64,000 nt of DNA, from positions 1,541,784 through 1,605,783 of the forward strand of contig NZ_CP008944.1 of assembly GCF_000732945.1 (NCBI RefSeq). The letters run 5' to 3'. Made by a program: the position numbers and the translations under genes. The stretch comes from Corynebacterium atypicum. GTDB lineage: Bacteria; Actinomycetota; Actinomycetes; Mycobacteriales; Mycobacteriaceae. A model generated the notes under the pieces. It was not told the DNA's origin, searched no databases, and worked only from the letters and a program-made list of their open reading frames with translations. Of the stretch, positions 30,385 to 40,100 are shown piece by piece; within the stretch, counting starts at the first letter, position 1, and the number at the start of each line of letters is the position of its first letter.

Positions 30385-30696
30385 AGCACCAGTATCACGC
30401 CAGTTTTATGATATGTCGAATTTCAAAGACATAGCCGAAGCGATTTGCCCTGACAGTTTCATTTAAGATGGTTCCCTATATAACAGTAGGTAGACAAGAC
30501 TACAAACATAACCTTCCTAAATACACTTAACCTATTGCACAGTATTCATATATCGCTTATGCCTATTTATGATTTTATAAAATTATTCACCCCAAACCCT
30601 TGACGCAGCCCCCATCACATGCCACACTATTTATGTCAGCTTAAATTCTGGCATTTCGCCCAGACCATCCTGTACCCTAGAAAGGACTACGTTATA
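30385..30696. other. AT-rich intergenic stretch at the left edge of a low-GC island
   Basis: These 312 nt are strikingly AT-rich compared with the flanking genes, for example 30520-30595. No open frame with coding character is visible. The first few bases hold the yigZ start region and the last 100 the promoter of the secreted protein gene. The composition change suggests acquired DNA, but no repeats, att site or transposase remnants are seen. Confidence 0.5.
30600..30630 (+). promoter_or_regulatory. Candidate promoter of the secreted peptide gene
   Basis: TTGACG (30600-30605) as -35 and CACTAT (30625-30630) as -10, with 19-nt spacing, lie about 65 nt before the ATG at 30697. The spacing is longer than ideal. 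Confidence 0.4.
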
Positions 30697-31269
30697 ATGC
30701 GCCATCGCAAAATAGCGGCCGCCATTCTATGTACTCTTGCCACACTAGGACAGACCTCGATATCCTACGCAGCAGAAACAGGTGAAAAATTTACATCAGA
30801 CACCACCGGAAACCTACAGGAACATTAGGAAGAAACCATCGACCTTCTTGGCTCAGACGGCAAAGTCAGAACCACCAAACCTGCACAACAAACCGGTGTC
30901 CAGGGGCGAGAAATTACCCTCACCGACGGAGATCACATCCAGGTTTCCGATGATGGCCAAAGTGCATCGATCATCAACGCCGAAGGCTTGGAAGTAGGAA
31001 TCTTCGAGGCCCCACAACTCTATGACGGTGCGGGTAATCAGATCCCTGCCGCACTGAAAGTATCTGACAACCTCCTTCTAGTGGTTCAATCCGGCACTCA
31101 GAATCGATCCGCTTGCGGAAAGGCAACCGCAGGTAAATGGACATACCGCATTGGCGCAGCCGGAGTATGTGGTGCGCTTGCGGCCGGAACTGGAGGTGTT
31201 ACGGGCGCGGCATGTGGACTTGGCGCAAGTGCCGCAGAGGATCATATTAATTTCGACTCGGTTTGCTAA
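30697..31269 (+). pseudogene. Secreted Cys/Gly/Ala-rich (bacteriocin-like) protein gene interrupted by an amber codon
   Basis: The frame starts at ATG 30697 after AAAGGA and encodes a clear Sec signal peptide (RHRKIAAAILCTLATLGQTS, cleavage after SYA). It meets TAG at 30826-30828, after 43 codons. The same frame then runs without a stop to TAA at 31267-31269, giving a would-be 190-aa precursor. The middle part is hydrophilic. The last 50 residues are Gly/Ala-rich, hydrophobic and contain four Cys (SACGK, GVCGAL, AACGLG, DSVC end). That layout resembles precursors of disulfide-bonded bacteriocins, but I recognise no family. GC content is far lower than in neighbours. A small two-helix protein follows 17 nt later, as an immunity protein would. 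Confidence 0.6.
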
Positions 31270-31286
31270 AGCGAGAGGGATAGCAT

Positions 31287-31517
31287 ATGCCTTGGTACCT
31301 TAATGAAAAAAGGGTTATCTACGGGTTCGGCATTGTTGCGGCAGCCGCCTGGGTTTATTGTCTCGTCATCGCGCCGCTTTTAAGTGATGCTTCGTGGAAA
31401 GACGTCGCGTATCAAAAGGCGCTCGATATGGGCGTCGGCTATACGTTGGTGTGCGCGGTGCTGGCAGCAATCTGGGTGCTGGCAATCCAGTTCTACCACC
31501 GCTCGCAGCGTAAATAG
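31287..31517 (+). CDS. Small two-helix membrane protein, possible immunity protein
   Basis: A 76-aa protein with two hydrophobic helices (about residues 10-32 and 50-68), a central charged loop (SDASWKDVAYQKALDMG) and a basic end (HRSQRK). GAGAGGGA stands before the ATG. It starts 17 nt after the secreted Cys-rich gene and is almost certainly co-transcribed with it. Size, topology and position fit a bacteriocin immunity protein; this is inference from context. It is intact although its partner is interrupted. Confidence 0.6.
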   Translation: MPWYLNEKRVIYGFGIVAAAAWVYCLVIAPLLSDASWKDVAYQKALDMGVGYTLVCAVLAAIWVLAIQFYHRSQRK

Positions 31518-31553
31518 GCCGTTATTTTGCACCCCGCTGCCGGCGAGTTTGCC

Positions 31554-31559
31554 TAGGCT
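31554..31559 (+). promoter_or_regulatory. -10 box of treZ (leaderless)
   Basis: TAGGCT ends 7 nt before the ATG at 31567. It marks the start of treZ as a unit separate from the AT-rich island and supports the internal ATG over the longer open frame. Confidence 0.45.
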
Positions 31560-31566
31560 AGGGGCC

Positions 31567-33441
31567 ATGAACGCACCCCTTACCCCACGGCTGCTGCAGC
31601 ACGACCCCACCCGCCCCGCAGTGTGGGCGCCTCGCGCCAGCCGCGTCCGACTTGTTACCTCAGACCCCGGCGGCCCGCGCAGCGAGCTTGACGCCCGGCC
31701 AGGTTCCTGGTTTGTACTGCCCCAAGACAGCGCGCCGCTTGCCCCCGGCACCCGGTACGCGTTCGAGGTATTGCCGCGCGAGGATCGGTCCGCTTCAGGC
31801 GCTGAATCGTGGTCCCAACCGCTACCCGACCCCCGCTCCCGGCGACAACCAGACGGTGTTCACGGATTCTCCGAGGTTTACCTAGACGATTTTTCCTTCA
31901 GCGACTCGGCCTGGACCGGCCGGGGGCTTGCCGGCCAGGTGCTCTACGAGCTGCACGTCGGGACCTTCAGCCCGGACGGGACTTTCGCCGGCGCCGCCGC
32001 CAAGCTCGACTACCTCGCCGAGCTCGGCGTCACCGCGATCGAGCTCATGCCGGTACAGCCGTTTAGCGGCACGCGCAACTGGGGCTACGACCCCGTCAGC
32101 TGGTACGCGGTCCACGAGGACTATGGCGGGCCCGACGAGCTGAAAAAGCTTATCGACGCCGCCCACAGCCGCGGCATCGCGGTGGTTCTCGATATGGTGT
32201 TCAACCACTTCGGCCCGGAGGGCAACTACACAGGCATGTTCGGCCCTTACACCACGCCCGCGGCGACGAGTTGGGGGGATGTGGTCAACCTGATGGGCGC
32301 GGGCTCCGACGAGGTGCGCGCGTTTATCCTGTCGGCCACCCGCCAGTGGCTCGCCGAGTTCCACGTCGACGGCCTGCGCCTCGACGCTGTGCACGCGCTC
32401 GACGACCGCGGCGCGGTCTCGCTGCTTGAGCAGATCGCCGCGGTCGCCCGGGAGGTCCAGGCGGCCACCGGGCGCGAGCGGTTCATCATCGCAGAAAGCG
32501 ACCTCAACGATCCCCGCCTCATCACCTCGCCCGATGCCCAGGGATGTGGGCTAGACGCGCAGTGGCTAGACGACCTCCACCACTGCCTGCACACCCTAAC
32601 CGAGGGCGAGCAGCACGCCTACTACTGCGACTTTGGCAGGCTTTCTGACCTCGCCCGGGTGTTGCGTTCGGCGTACCGGTTCCAGGGCGACTATTCGATC
32701 TTTAGGGGCCGCAGCCACGGCCGTGGATTCGACACCTCGAAGGTGCCCGGCTCGCGCTTCATCGTCTACACCACCACCCACGATCAGACGGGAAACCGGG
32801 CGGCCGGAGACCGCGCGACCCAACGGATTAGCCGCCGTCAGCACCTTCTCAAATGCGCCTTCGTGGCCTTAAGCCCCTTCACCCCGATGATCTTCATGGG
32901 CGAAGAATACGGGGCGACGACCCCGTTTCCCTTCTTCGTCTCCCACGGCGACGAAGACCTGCTCGAGGCCACCCGCGCGGGGCGACTGCGCGAATTTGCC
33001 TCCGCGGGCTGGGACCCACTCGAGGTAGCAGATCCGGCGAGCAAAGAGACCTTCGCCGCCGCGCACTTGGATTGGTCGGCAGACGAAGAGGAGGCGCGCA
33101 CCTTAGCCGCCGTGCGGCGCCTGTTGCAGCTGCGCCGCGAGCTTGCGGCCGGCGCCACCTCGCTCGCGGAAATCTCGGTGGACTACCAGGTCACCCGCAC
33201 CGTGCGCCCGGAGCGCCCCGGCGCGGTGGCCTTGGAACAGGGCTGGCTAGCTGTGAACCACCCCCGGTTTGTACTCGTGGGGAATTTTTCCGGCGAAGAG
33301 GTCACCGTCGCCGCGCCCGCCGCCGGCACCCTGGTTTTTGGCACCGGCGAGCCCGCGGTACGCGGCGCGAAGTTGACGCTCGCCCCTTGGGCCTTCGCTG
33401 TGCTCGACACCTCGGGCCCCAACCAGGGGCTTGAAGGCTAG
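31567..33441 (+). CDS. treZ: Malto-oligosyltrehalose trehalohydrolase
   Basis: TreZ (624 aa) cleaves trehalose from the end of maltooligosyl trehalose made by TreY. It has an N-terminal CBM48-like domain (about residues 10-100) and a GH13 barrel: ELHVGTFSPDGTF, VVLDMVFNHFGPEGNY, nucleophile in DGLRLDAVHAL, acid/base in IIAESDLND, and TTTHDQTGNRAAGD. The ATG at 31567 fits homologues and the -10 box. The 3' end overlaps the convergent ilvA by 4 nt, leaving no room for a terminator. Confidence 0.95.
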   Translation: MNAPLTPRLLQHDPTRPAVWAPRASRVRLVTSDPGGPRSELDARPGSWFVLPQDSAPLAPGTRYAFEVLPREDRSASGAESWSQPLPDPRSRRQPDGVHGFSEVYLDDFSFSDSAWTGRGLAGQVLYELHVGTFSPDGTFAGAAAKLDYLAELGVTAIELMPVQPFSGTRNWGYDPVSWYAVHEDYGGPDELKKLIDAAHSRGIAVVLDMVFNHFGPEGNYTGMFGPYTTPAATSWGDVVNLMGAGSDEVRAFILSATRQWLAEFHVDGLRLDAVHALDDRGAVSLLEQIAAVAREVQAATGRERFIIAESDLNDPRLITSPDAQGCGLDAQWLDDLHHCLHTLTEGEQHAYYCDFGRLSDLARVLRSAYRFQGDYSIFRGRSHGRGFDTSKVPGSRFIVYTTTHDQTGNRAAGDRATQRISRRQHLLKCAFVALSPFTPMIFMGEEYGATTPFPFFVSHGDEDLLEATRAGRLREFASAGWDPLEVADPASKETFAAAHLDWSADEEEARTLAAVRRLLQLRRELAAGATSLAEISVDYQVTRTVRPERPGAVALEQGWLAVNHPRFVLVGNFSGEEVTVAAPAAGTLVFGTGEPAVRGAKLTLAPWAFAVLDTSGPNQGLEG

Positions 33442-34730
33442 ATGAGAAAGGAGTACTCCGGGGTGCCCGGGTGCAGCTGCTGGCAGCGAATCGGAGATTG
33501 ATCCATCCGCCGGGTCAAGCCGTCTAGGTCGTCGGGGTTGCCCAGCTCGATCCCGACGAGCGCCGCACCCGTATCGCGGTTGTTGCGCTTCAAGTACTCG
33601 AATCGAATGATGTCATCGTCCGGGCCCAAGACCTCGTTGAGGAAGTGGCGCAGTTGTCCTGGCTCCTGAGGGAAGTTAACCAGGAAGTAGTGGCGCAAAC
33701 CCCGGTGCACCAGGGAACGCTCCATGACCTCGTTGTACCGCAGGACGTCATTATTGCCCCCAGAAATGATGCACACCACCGTCGAGCCCGCCGCCAGGGA
33801 GGCCTCTGCTAGCCCCGCCACGGAGAGCGCTCCAGCAGGCTCGGCGATGATCCCCTCGTTTTGGTAGAGATCGAGCATCGCGGTGCACACCGCACCCTCG
33901 GCGGCTTTGGTCACGGTGATGCGCTCCTGGTTGACCGCCACGATCTGGTAGTTCAGGTCCCCTACCCGCTTGACCGCGGCGCCGTCGACAAACCCATCGA
34001 CTGCCGCGAGAGTGACAGGGTGGCCGGCCTCGAGCGCCCCGCGCAGCGACTGCGCACCCTCGGGTTCCACGGCGAGCACCGCGGTCGACGGCGACATATC
34101 GGCGAGGTAACTGACCACCCCGGATAGCAGCCCGGCCCCACCGACCGGCACGCTGATCGTGTCCAGCGTGCGACCCTGGGCGGAGAGCTGGGCGAGGATC
34201 TCGGCGGCGACGGTGCCCTGGCCGATCACCGTGTCCCGAGCGGCGAAGGGCTCGACCATCACCGCCCCACGCGCGGCGGCGTCGGCGCGCGCGGCCTCGG
34301 CCGCCTCGTCGAAATTGTTGCCCGTGACCACCAGCTCCACGGCCTGACCCCCGTGTACCAGGATCCGGTCGCGCTTCTGCTTCGGGGTCTGGCTGGGCAC
34401 GAAGATCTTGCCCGCGATGCCCAGCGCCTTGCATGCATACGCCACACCCTGCGCGTGGTTTCCGGCCGAGGCCGCCACGATGCCGGCCTCCCGGTCGGCC
34501 GGGCTGAGTTGGCTGACCGCGTTATACGCGCCACGGATCTTGTAGCTGCGCACATCCTGCAGATCCTCGCGCTTCAAGTACACGTTGGTGCCAGTCGCCT
34601 CCGACAGGCGTGGGCAGAACTGCAGCGGAGTGGGCGCGATCACCGCAGAGATTCGCGCCTGGGCCTGCTGGATGTCCGCAGCGTGTACGGGCTCGAAGGA
34701 TTCCAGGCGTGCAGATCGCGTATCACTCAT
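33438..34730 (-). CDS. ilvA: Threonine dehydratase, biosynthetic
   Basis: IlvA (430 aa) deaminates threonine to 2-oxobutanoate, the first step toward isoleucine. The PLP lysine lies in REDLQDVRSYKIRGAYNAV near residue 60. The AASAGNHAQGVAY and IISGGNND segments bind PLP. The usual GGGGL phosphate loop reads GGAGL here. The C-terminal region (about residues 335-430) is the short ACT-like regulatory domain of the corynebacterial form (RHYFLVNFPQEPGQLRHFL). ATG 34730 has no Shine-Dalgarno; TAAGAT at 34739-34744 ends 8 nt before it. IleRS, under T-box control, is in the same window. Confidence 0.95.
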   Translation of the reverse strand: MSDTRSARLESFEPVHAADIQQAQARISAVIAPTPLQFCPRLSEATGTNVYLKREDLQDVRSYKIRGAYNAVSQLSPADREAGIVAASAGNHAQGVAYACKALGIAGKIFVPSQTPKQKRDRILVHGGQAVELVVTGNNFDEAAEAARADAAARGAVMVEPFAARDTVIGQGTVAAEILAQLSAQGRTLDTISVPVGGAGLLSGVVSYLADMSPSTAVLAVEPEGAQSLRGALEAGHPVTLAAVDGFVDGAAVKRVGDLNYQIVAVNQERITVTKAAEGAVCTAMLDLYQNEGIIAEPAGALSVAGLAEASLAAGSTVVCIISGGNNDVLRYNEVMERSLVHRGLRHYFLVNFPQEPGQLRHFLNEVLGPDDDIIRFEYLKRNNRDTGAALVGIELGNPDDLDGLTRRMDQSPIRCQQLHPGTPEYSFLI

Positions 34731-34738
34731 GGGAAGCG

Positions 34739-34744
34739 ATCTTA
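34739..34744 (-). promoter_or_regulatory. -10 box of ilvA (leaderless)
   Basis: TAAGAT on the minus strand ends 8 nt before the ATG at 34730. There is no ribosome binding site, so the transcript is probably leaderless. Confidence 0.45.
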
Positions 34745-34939
34745 GTATCGCCCGGTCAGCGGCCAAAAGTCGACCCGCACAGCAAGCTGTGAATTCGATG
34801 CCCGTCAGCTCTAGATAAAGATAAAAGCCGCTGCTATAGTCTTGACTGAACTCGTTGTGCCACTCGCATCCGCGCCCTGACATCAAGCATCGCTATGACG
34901 CGCGCGAACAGGCCACCGCCTGCCCCAAGAGAGGACATC

Positions 34940-35575
34940 ATGCACTTTTCTCGCCGCGCCCGGCTCGCACTCGCCACGGCCGTCGTCACCGCAGCCACCG
35001 TCGTCCACCCCGTCAGCGCGGTAGCCGAGACCCCCGCCTCGAAGCCGGGAAGCTCGAGCGGGGCGTGGGAGACTACCCGCCAGCACTATCCCGACCTTGA
35101 GGAAAAGGCCTGTAAGCCGATCAAGGAAAACGAGACAGCCAAACGTGAGCTCAAAGAGAACATAGCCAAAGAAAAAGAGGAAAAGACAAAAGAGATCAAA
35201 GGCGAAACGAATGATGAGTCTCTTGCTAAAGAACGGATAAAAAAGGCTCTCGGAGAGATCGACAAGAAATACGAGTCAGATCTTGAAAAAATTGAAAAGG
35301 CTTCCACCCAGGAATTCACCGTCACGGAAAAAGGCAAGAAAGAGCCTCAAACCTTGACCTACCCCACCGCCAAGGCTTACTGCGATAACACCTCGCTGGC
35401 CTGGTGGACCACCGCCACCCCTGAGTTCCAGAAGGGCCCGGGCATCTTCAACGCCGTGCTGGCGGTCCTCGGCACCATCGCAGTGGCCGTGGGGCTGATC
35501 GTGCGCATCAACCCGAACGCGGCCAAGGACGCCCAGAACTTTGTCAACGGCATCACCAAGCAGCTCGGCCTCTAG
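34940..35575 (+). CDS. Secreted, membrane-anchored coiled-coil protein
   Basis: A 211-aa exported protein. The signal peptide (HFSRRARLALATAVVTAATV, cleavage near AVAE) is followed by a Lys/Glu-rich helix of about 65 residues that should form a coiled coil. Then comes a conserved-looking domain, YCDNTSLAWWTTATPEF, a C-terminal hydrophobic helix (IFNAVLAVLGTIAVAVGLIV) and an amphipathic tail. The coiled-coil codons are much more AT-rich (35120-35345) than the rest of the gene. GAGAGGA precedes the ATG. A secreted protein gene also lies between ilvA and dnaE in C. glutamicum. Function unknown; probably a cell-envelope protein. Confidence 0.7.
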   Translation: MHFSRRARLALATAVVTAATVVHPVSAVAETPASKPGSSSGAWETTRQHYPDLEEKACKPIKENETAKRELKENIAKEKEEKTKEIKGETNDESLAKERIKKALGEIDKKYESDLEKIEKASTQEFTVTEKGKKEPQTLTYPTAKAYCDNTSLAWWTTATPEFQKGPGIFNAVLAVLGTIAVAVGLIVRINPNAAKDAQNFVNGITKQLGL

Positions 35576-35581
35576 CGAGAC

Positions 35582-35627
35582 ACGCATAAAAAAGATCCTG
35601 GCGCCCGTCAGGATCTTTTTTATGCGT
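35582..35627. terminator. Bidirectional intrinsic terminator, 19-bp perfect stem
   Basis: 35582-35600 and 35609-35627 are perfect reverse complements with an 8-nt loop (GCGCCCGT). The stem has A6 on the left and T6 on the right, so it can terminate transcripts from both sides. It separates the convergent secreted protein gene (ending 35575) and the MetE-like gene (ending 35636). Confidence 0.95.
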
Positions 35628-35635
35628 AGCTTCTT

Positions 35636-36838
35636 TTAGAGCTCCTTGCTCGCAATACGAGCACCCTCGACCAAGGACTCCAGCTTTGCCCAGGCGATCT
35701 GGCCGTGTAGGCGCCCGCCGAGCCCACAGTCCGTAGAGGCGATCACGCGCTCCGGGCCCACCAGCCTGGCGAAGGTGAGGATCCGGTCGGCCACAAGGCG
35801 CGGGTGCTCCACCGCGTTCATCGGGTGAGAGACCACGCCCGGATAGATCACCGCAGACTCCGGAAGCTCGTGGTCCTGCCAGACCCGCCACTCGTGGGCG
35901 TGCCGCGGCGAAGCCCCCTCGAAGGAGTAGCCACCCACCTTAGCCCGCAGAACCTCATCAATGATGTCCTCGAACGGGATATCCGTGGTGTGCGGGCCGT
36001 GCCAGGAACCCCAGCAGATGTGCAGACGCGTGTGGTCTTGAGGCAGACCCTCGAGAGCCTTGTTGATCGCGTCGATACGGACCCGCAACCAAGCGCAGTA
36101 GTCCTCGACGCTGGGCTCCGGGTTAATCTGGTCCCAGGCCTCGGCCAAATCCGGGGCATCCAGCTGCACGGTCAGACCGGCATCCGTGATCGCCTTGTAT
36201 TCGTGGTGTAGCGCGCTCGCGCACGCGTCTACTACCGCGGCGTCGTCTCCGTAGTACTCGTCTTTCAAGCGTGCCGCAGCCCCCGGCGAGATCGCCGCGA
36301 TGAACCCCTGCACCTCGCCTCCGGCTGCGTCGAGCGCGTGCGTCAAGAGCTGCGCGTCGGTTGTTACCTCGTCACCTCCGATGTAGGTGATCGGCCCGGT
36401 GAACTTCGGGTTGCCCACCTTGGCGCGCCCAGTGAATATGCCCGAATCCGGGTCCTCGTAAGCCGCACGGAAACGCTCGCGGTCGCGGCGGTCAGCAAAG
36501 CTAGTCAGCTTGATGTTGCCCGGGGTGGAGCGCACGACCTCCTGGTTGGCCCAGCGGTCCTCGTCGGTCATGGTCAGCCCGCCCAGCCGGGAGAAAATAT
36601 AGTTCCACCAGGCGCCGTAGTCCACGGCGCCAGAGGTAATGTGCCCATACTCGCCTTCGTTGATGATGTCCAGGCCTAAGTCGAGCTGGCGCCGGACCAC
36701 CTCGTCGACGGAACGCTGGAGGATCTCAAAAAAGCGGGCGTCGTCAATCGTTCCCGCCGCGCGGTCATTATTAGCGGCGATGAGCTCCGGCGTACGCGGC
36801 AGCGAGCCGACGTGCGTGGTACGAATCTTGTGCGTCAA
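35636..36838 (-). CDS. Cobalamin-independent methionine synthase C-terminal-like protein
   Basis: A 400-aa protein homologous to the catalytic half of MetE, lacking the N-terminal half. Zinc-ligand motifs are visible: His and Cys in RLHICWGSWHGPH, and Cys in ASTDCGLGGR. The N-terminal THVGSLPRTPEL is typical of this stand-alone family. Such proteins may transfer methyl groups from another donor to homocysteine or a related thiol; the true reaction is unknown. TTG 36838 is chosen because AAGGA lies 7 nt upstream and homologues start at this point. Confidence 0.8.
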   Translation of the reverse strand: MTHKIRTTHVGSLPRTPELIAANNDRAAGTIDDARFFEILQRSVDEVVRRQLDLGLDIINEGEYGHITSGAVDYGAWWNYIFSRLGGLTMTDEDRWANQEVVRSTPGNIKLTSFADRRDRERFRAAYEDPDSGIFTGRAKVGNPKFTGPITYIGGDEVTTDAQLLTHALDAAGGEVQGFIAAISPGAAARLKDEYYGDDAAVVDACASALHHEYKAITDAGLTVQLDAPDLAEAWDQINPEPSVEDYCAWLRVRIDAINKALEGLPQDHTRLHICWGSWHGPHTTDIPFEDIIDEVLRAKVGGYSFEGASPRHAHEWRVWQDHELPESAVIYPGVVSHPMNAVEHPRLVADRILTFARLVGPERVIASTDCGLGGRLHGQIAWAKLESLVEGARIASKEL

Positions 36839-36983
36839 AGGGGCGTCCTTCCAGTCTGTGGCTGCACTGAGCCGGGCGAAAAGCCTCTCACACCAGTGCA
36901 CACCAAGGTTGTGTTATCCACCCAAGTCTATTCCGGCCTGCGCCCACCCCAGAGCCCAACCACAAGCGAAAAACGCACAAAGA

Positions 36984-37057
36984 AAACCCGGGGATGGGTC
37001 GCGGCATCGGTATCCACTTGGCGTGGTGATGCCGGCCGACACCGGGGCCCCGGGTTT
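36984..37057 (-). terminator. Terminator hairpin downstream of dnaE
   Basis: AAACCCGGGG (36984-36993) pairs with CCCCGGGTTT (37048-37057) around a long loop of 54 nt. On the minus strand the final arm runs into TTTTCTTTG, a usable U tract. It lies 70 nt after the dnaE stop. The rest of 36839-37126 holds no gene that I can support. Confidence 0.55.
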
Positions 37058-37126
37058 CTACGGCTCGTGTTCTTCAATTTACTTCGGCCGGGGTATCGAG
37101 GGCAAAATAATATTCATCGCCCACAT

Positions 37127-40100
37127 TTAGCCTAGGATGCCGGCCCCTAGCGTGGCCTTGAGATCCCCCATCAAGGATGGCGAGCGCTCCACGCGCAAGG
37201 CCTCGCTGAGCACCAGCAGCTCGCTCGTATCCCCGGCGACCAGGTTGACGTAAACGTCGCTTTCTCCCTTGTTGCTTTCCAGCACGTGCTTGAGCCGCGC
37301 AATATTCTGTGGAGTGCACTGATCGGTACGCAGCGTCAGCCGCAGCGGCAGGCCGTTGCCGGCCCCGTGGCCCAGATCGGGGATCTTCAGATCATCACAG
37401 AACAGGCTCAGCCGGTCGTCGCGAATCGAGACGTGCGCCTTAGCCAGGATGATGTTGTCCTCCACGATCTGCGAGGAAACCAGGGCGTAGACCTTGTTGA
37501 ACACCAAAATGTCCACCGAGGCGCCGTTGTGATCCTCCACGGTCACGATCGCCCACGGGGAGCCGTCACGCTTGGAAAAGCGCCGGTCGACCGCCGAGAT
37601 GATGCCGCCGATCACAACCTCCTGGCGATCGCGTACCTCACCCGCGACGATCGTAGTGATCGCGGTGTCGGTCTGCGCGTTGAGCGCCTCCTCGAAACCG
37701 TCGAGCGGGTGGCCAGAAACGTAGAGGCCCAGCATCTCTCGCTCGAGCGCGAGCTTGTGCTTACGGTCCCACTCTTCGTCGGGCACATCCACGGCAAAGA
37801 CGCTCGCGGAGCTATTCGTCTCCCCGCCCAAGCCCGCGAAGAGGTCGAACTGCCCCTTATCGGCGGCCTTCTTCGTCGAAGTCACCGCGTCGACGGCGTC
37901 CTCGTGGACAAGCAGCAGGCCCTTCCTCGGCAGCCCCATCGAATCAAAGGCACCGGCCTTAATAAGCGACTCGGTGACCCGCTTGGTGCAAGCCACCAGC
38001 TCGATCTTGTCCAAGTAATCGGAGAAACCGCTAAACGAGCCCTTCTCCTGGCGCGATTTCACGATGGAGGCCACCACGTCATACCCGACGTTGCGGATCG
38101 CCCCCAGACCGAAGCGGATGTCCTCGCCCACAGCCTGGAAATCGTTCTCGCTCTCGTTGACGTCCGGGGACAACACCTTGATGCCCAGGTGCCGGCAGTC
38201 AGAAAGGTAGAGCGCAGACTTGTCCTTGTTGTTGGCCACGGAGCTCAACAACGCCGCCATGTACTCGGCGGTGTAGTTGGCCTTCAGATACGCCGTCCAG
38301 TAACTCACCAGCCCGTAGCCAGCGGCGTGCGACTTGTTAAACGCGTACGAGGCAAACGGCTCGATCGTGCCCCACAACGCGTCGACCGCGTCCTTAGAAT
38401 AGCCGTTATCGTGCATCCCACCGGCGAACTTCTCGTACTGCTTGGCCAGCACCTCAGGCTTCTTCTTACCCATCGCCTTGCGGAAGTTATCGGCCTCGCC
38501 GGCGGTGTAGTTGGCCACCTTCTGCGAGATCCGCATGATCTGCTCCTGGTAGACGATGAGCCCGTAGGTCTCGGCCAGGATCTCTTTGAGCGGTTCCTCG
38601 AGCTCCGGGTGGATGGGCGTGATCGGCTTGCGCCCGTTCTTACGATCCGCGTAGTCAAAGTGCGCGTTCACACCCATCGGGCCCGGCCGGTAGAGCGCCA
38701 GCGAGGCGACGATGTCCTTGAACCCGGTCGGCTTCATCCGCTTGAGCAGCTCCTGCATGCCGCCGCCGTCGAGCTGGAAGACGCCCAAGGTATCACCCCG
38801 AGACAGCAGCTCGTAGACCCGCGGATCGTCGGTCTGCAGATTCTCCAGCCGCACCGTCTCGCCGCGGTTTTTCTTGATGTTCTCGATCGCATCGCCAAGC
38901 ACCGTCAGGTTGCGAAGGCCCAGGAAGTCCATCTTCAACAGGCCAATCGCCTCGCAGGCCGGGTAGTCCCAGCCCGTGATGATCGCGCCGTCGGCCGGGC
39001 GCTTCCACATGGGGATGTGGTCCATCAGCGGCACCGAGGCCATAATCACCGCGCACGCGTGCACACCGGCCTGGCGAACGACGCCCTCCAGCCCGAGGGC
39101 CGTCTCGTAAATCTTGCGCACGTCCGGATCCGACTCGATGAGGCTGCGCACCTCACCGGCCTCGTTGTAGCGTTCGTGGTTCGGGTCCGTAATCCCGTGC
39201 AGGGGAATGTCTTTGGCCATGATCGCCGGCGGGAGTGCCTTGGTAATCCGATCGGCCATCTGGTAGCCCGGCTGGCCAAACTGCACGCGGGCTGAGTCTT
39301 TGATCGCCTGCTTCGTCTTCACCGTGCCGAAGGTGATCACCTGCGCGATCTTGTCCTCGCCCCAGCGGTCGGCGGCATAGCGGATCATCTCTTCGCGGCG
39401 GCGGTCGTCGAAATCGATATCAATATCGGGGGCGCTGGGCCGCTCCGGGTTCAAGAACCTCTCGAAGAGCAGTCCGTGCTCCATCGGGTCGATATTCGTG
39501 ATCGTCAGCGCGTAGGCAACCAACGAGCCTGCGGCCGAACCGCGGCCCGGTCCCACCCGGATGCCCACCTTGCGGGCATGCTTGATCAGCTCGGCGACGA
39601 TCAAAAAGTACGAAGGGTAACCCTTCATATCGATCACGCTGATCTCATACTTCGCCCGCTCCACGTACTCCGCCGGAACTTCCTCGCCCGGGAAACGCTC
39701 GTGCAGTCCCCGGATCACCTCCTCGGTGAGCCAGGAGGTCGGGGTGTGACCCTCCGGAACGTCGGCAATCGGCATGCGATCGTGCGGGTGTTCCTCCCAC
39801 AACTCGGAATAGTCGCCCACGCGGTCCGCGATCCACAACGTGTTATCGCAACCGTCCGGCACGATGTCGTCGAATACCTCGCGCATCTGCTCGGCCGTCT
39901 TCAAGTAGTAATGCGGGCCATTGAACTTAAACCGATCCGGGTCATGCAGCGTCTTGCCCGTCTGCACGCACAGCATCGCCTCGTGCGGTCCCGCCTGAGA
40001 CTTGAGCACGTAGTGGCAGTCATTGGTCACCAACGGCGGCAGATTGAGCTTGCGCCCAATCTCGAGCAGCTCGCGGCGCACCTTCTGCTCGATGTCCAGG

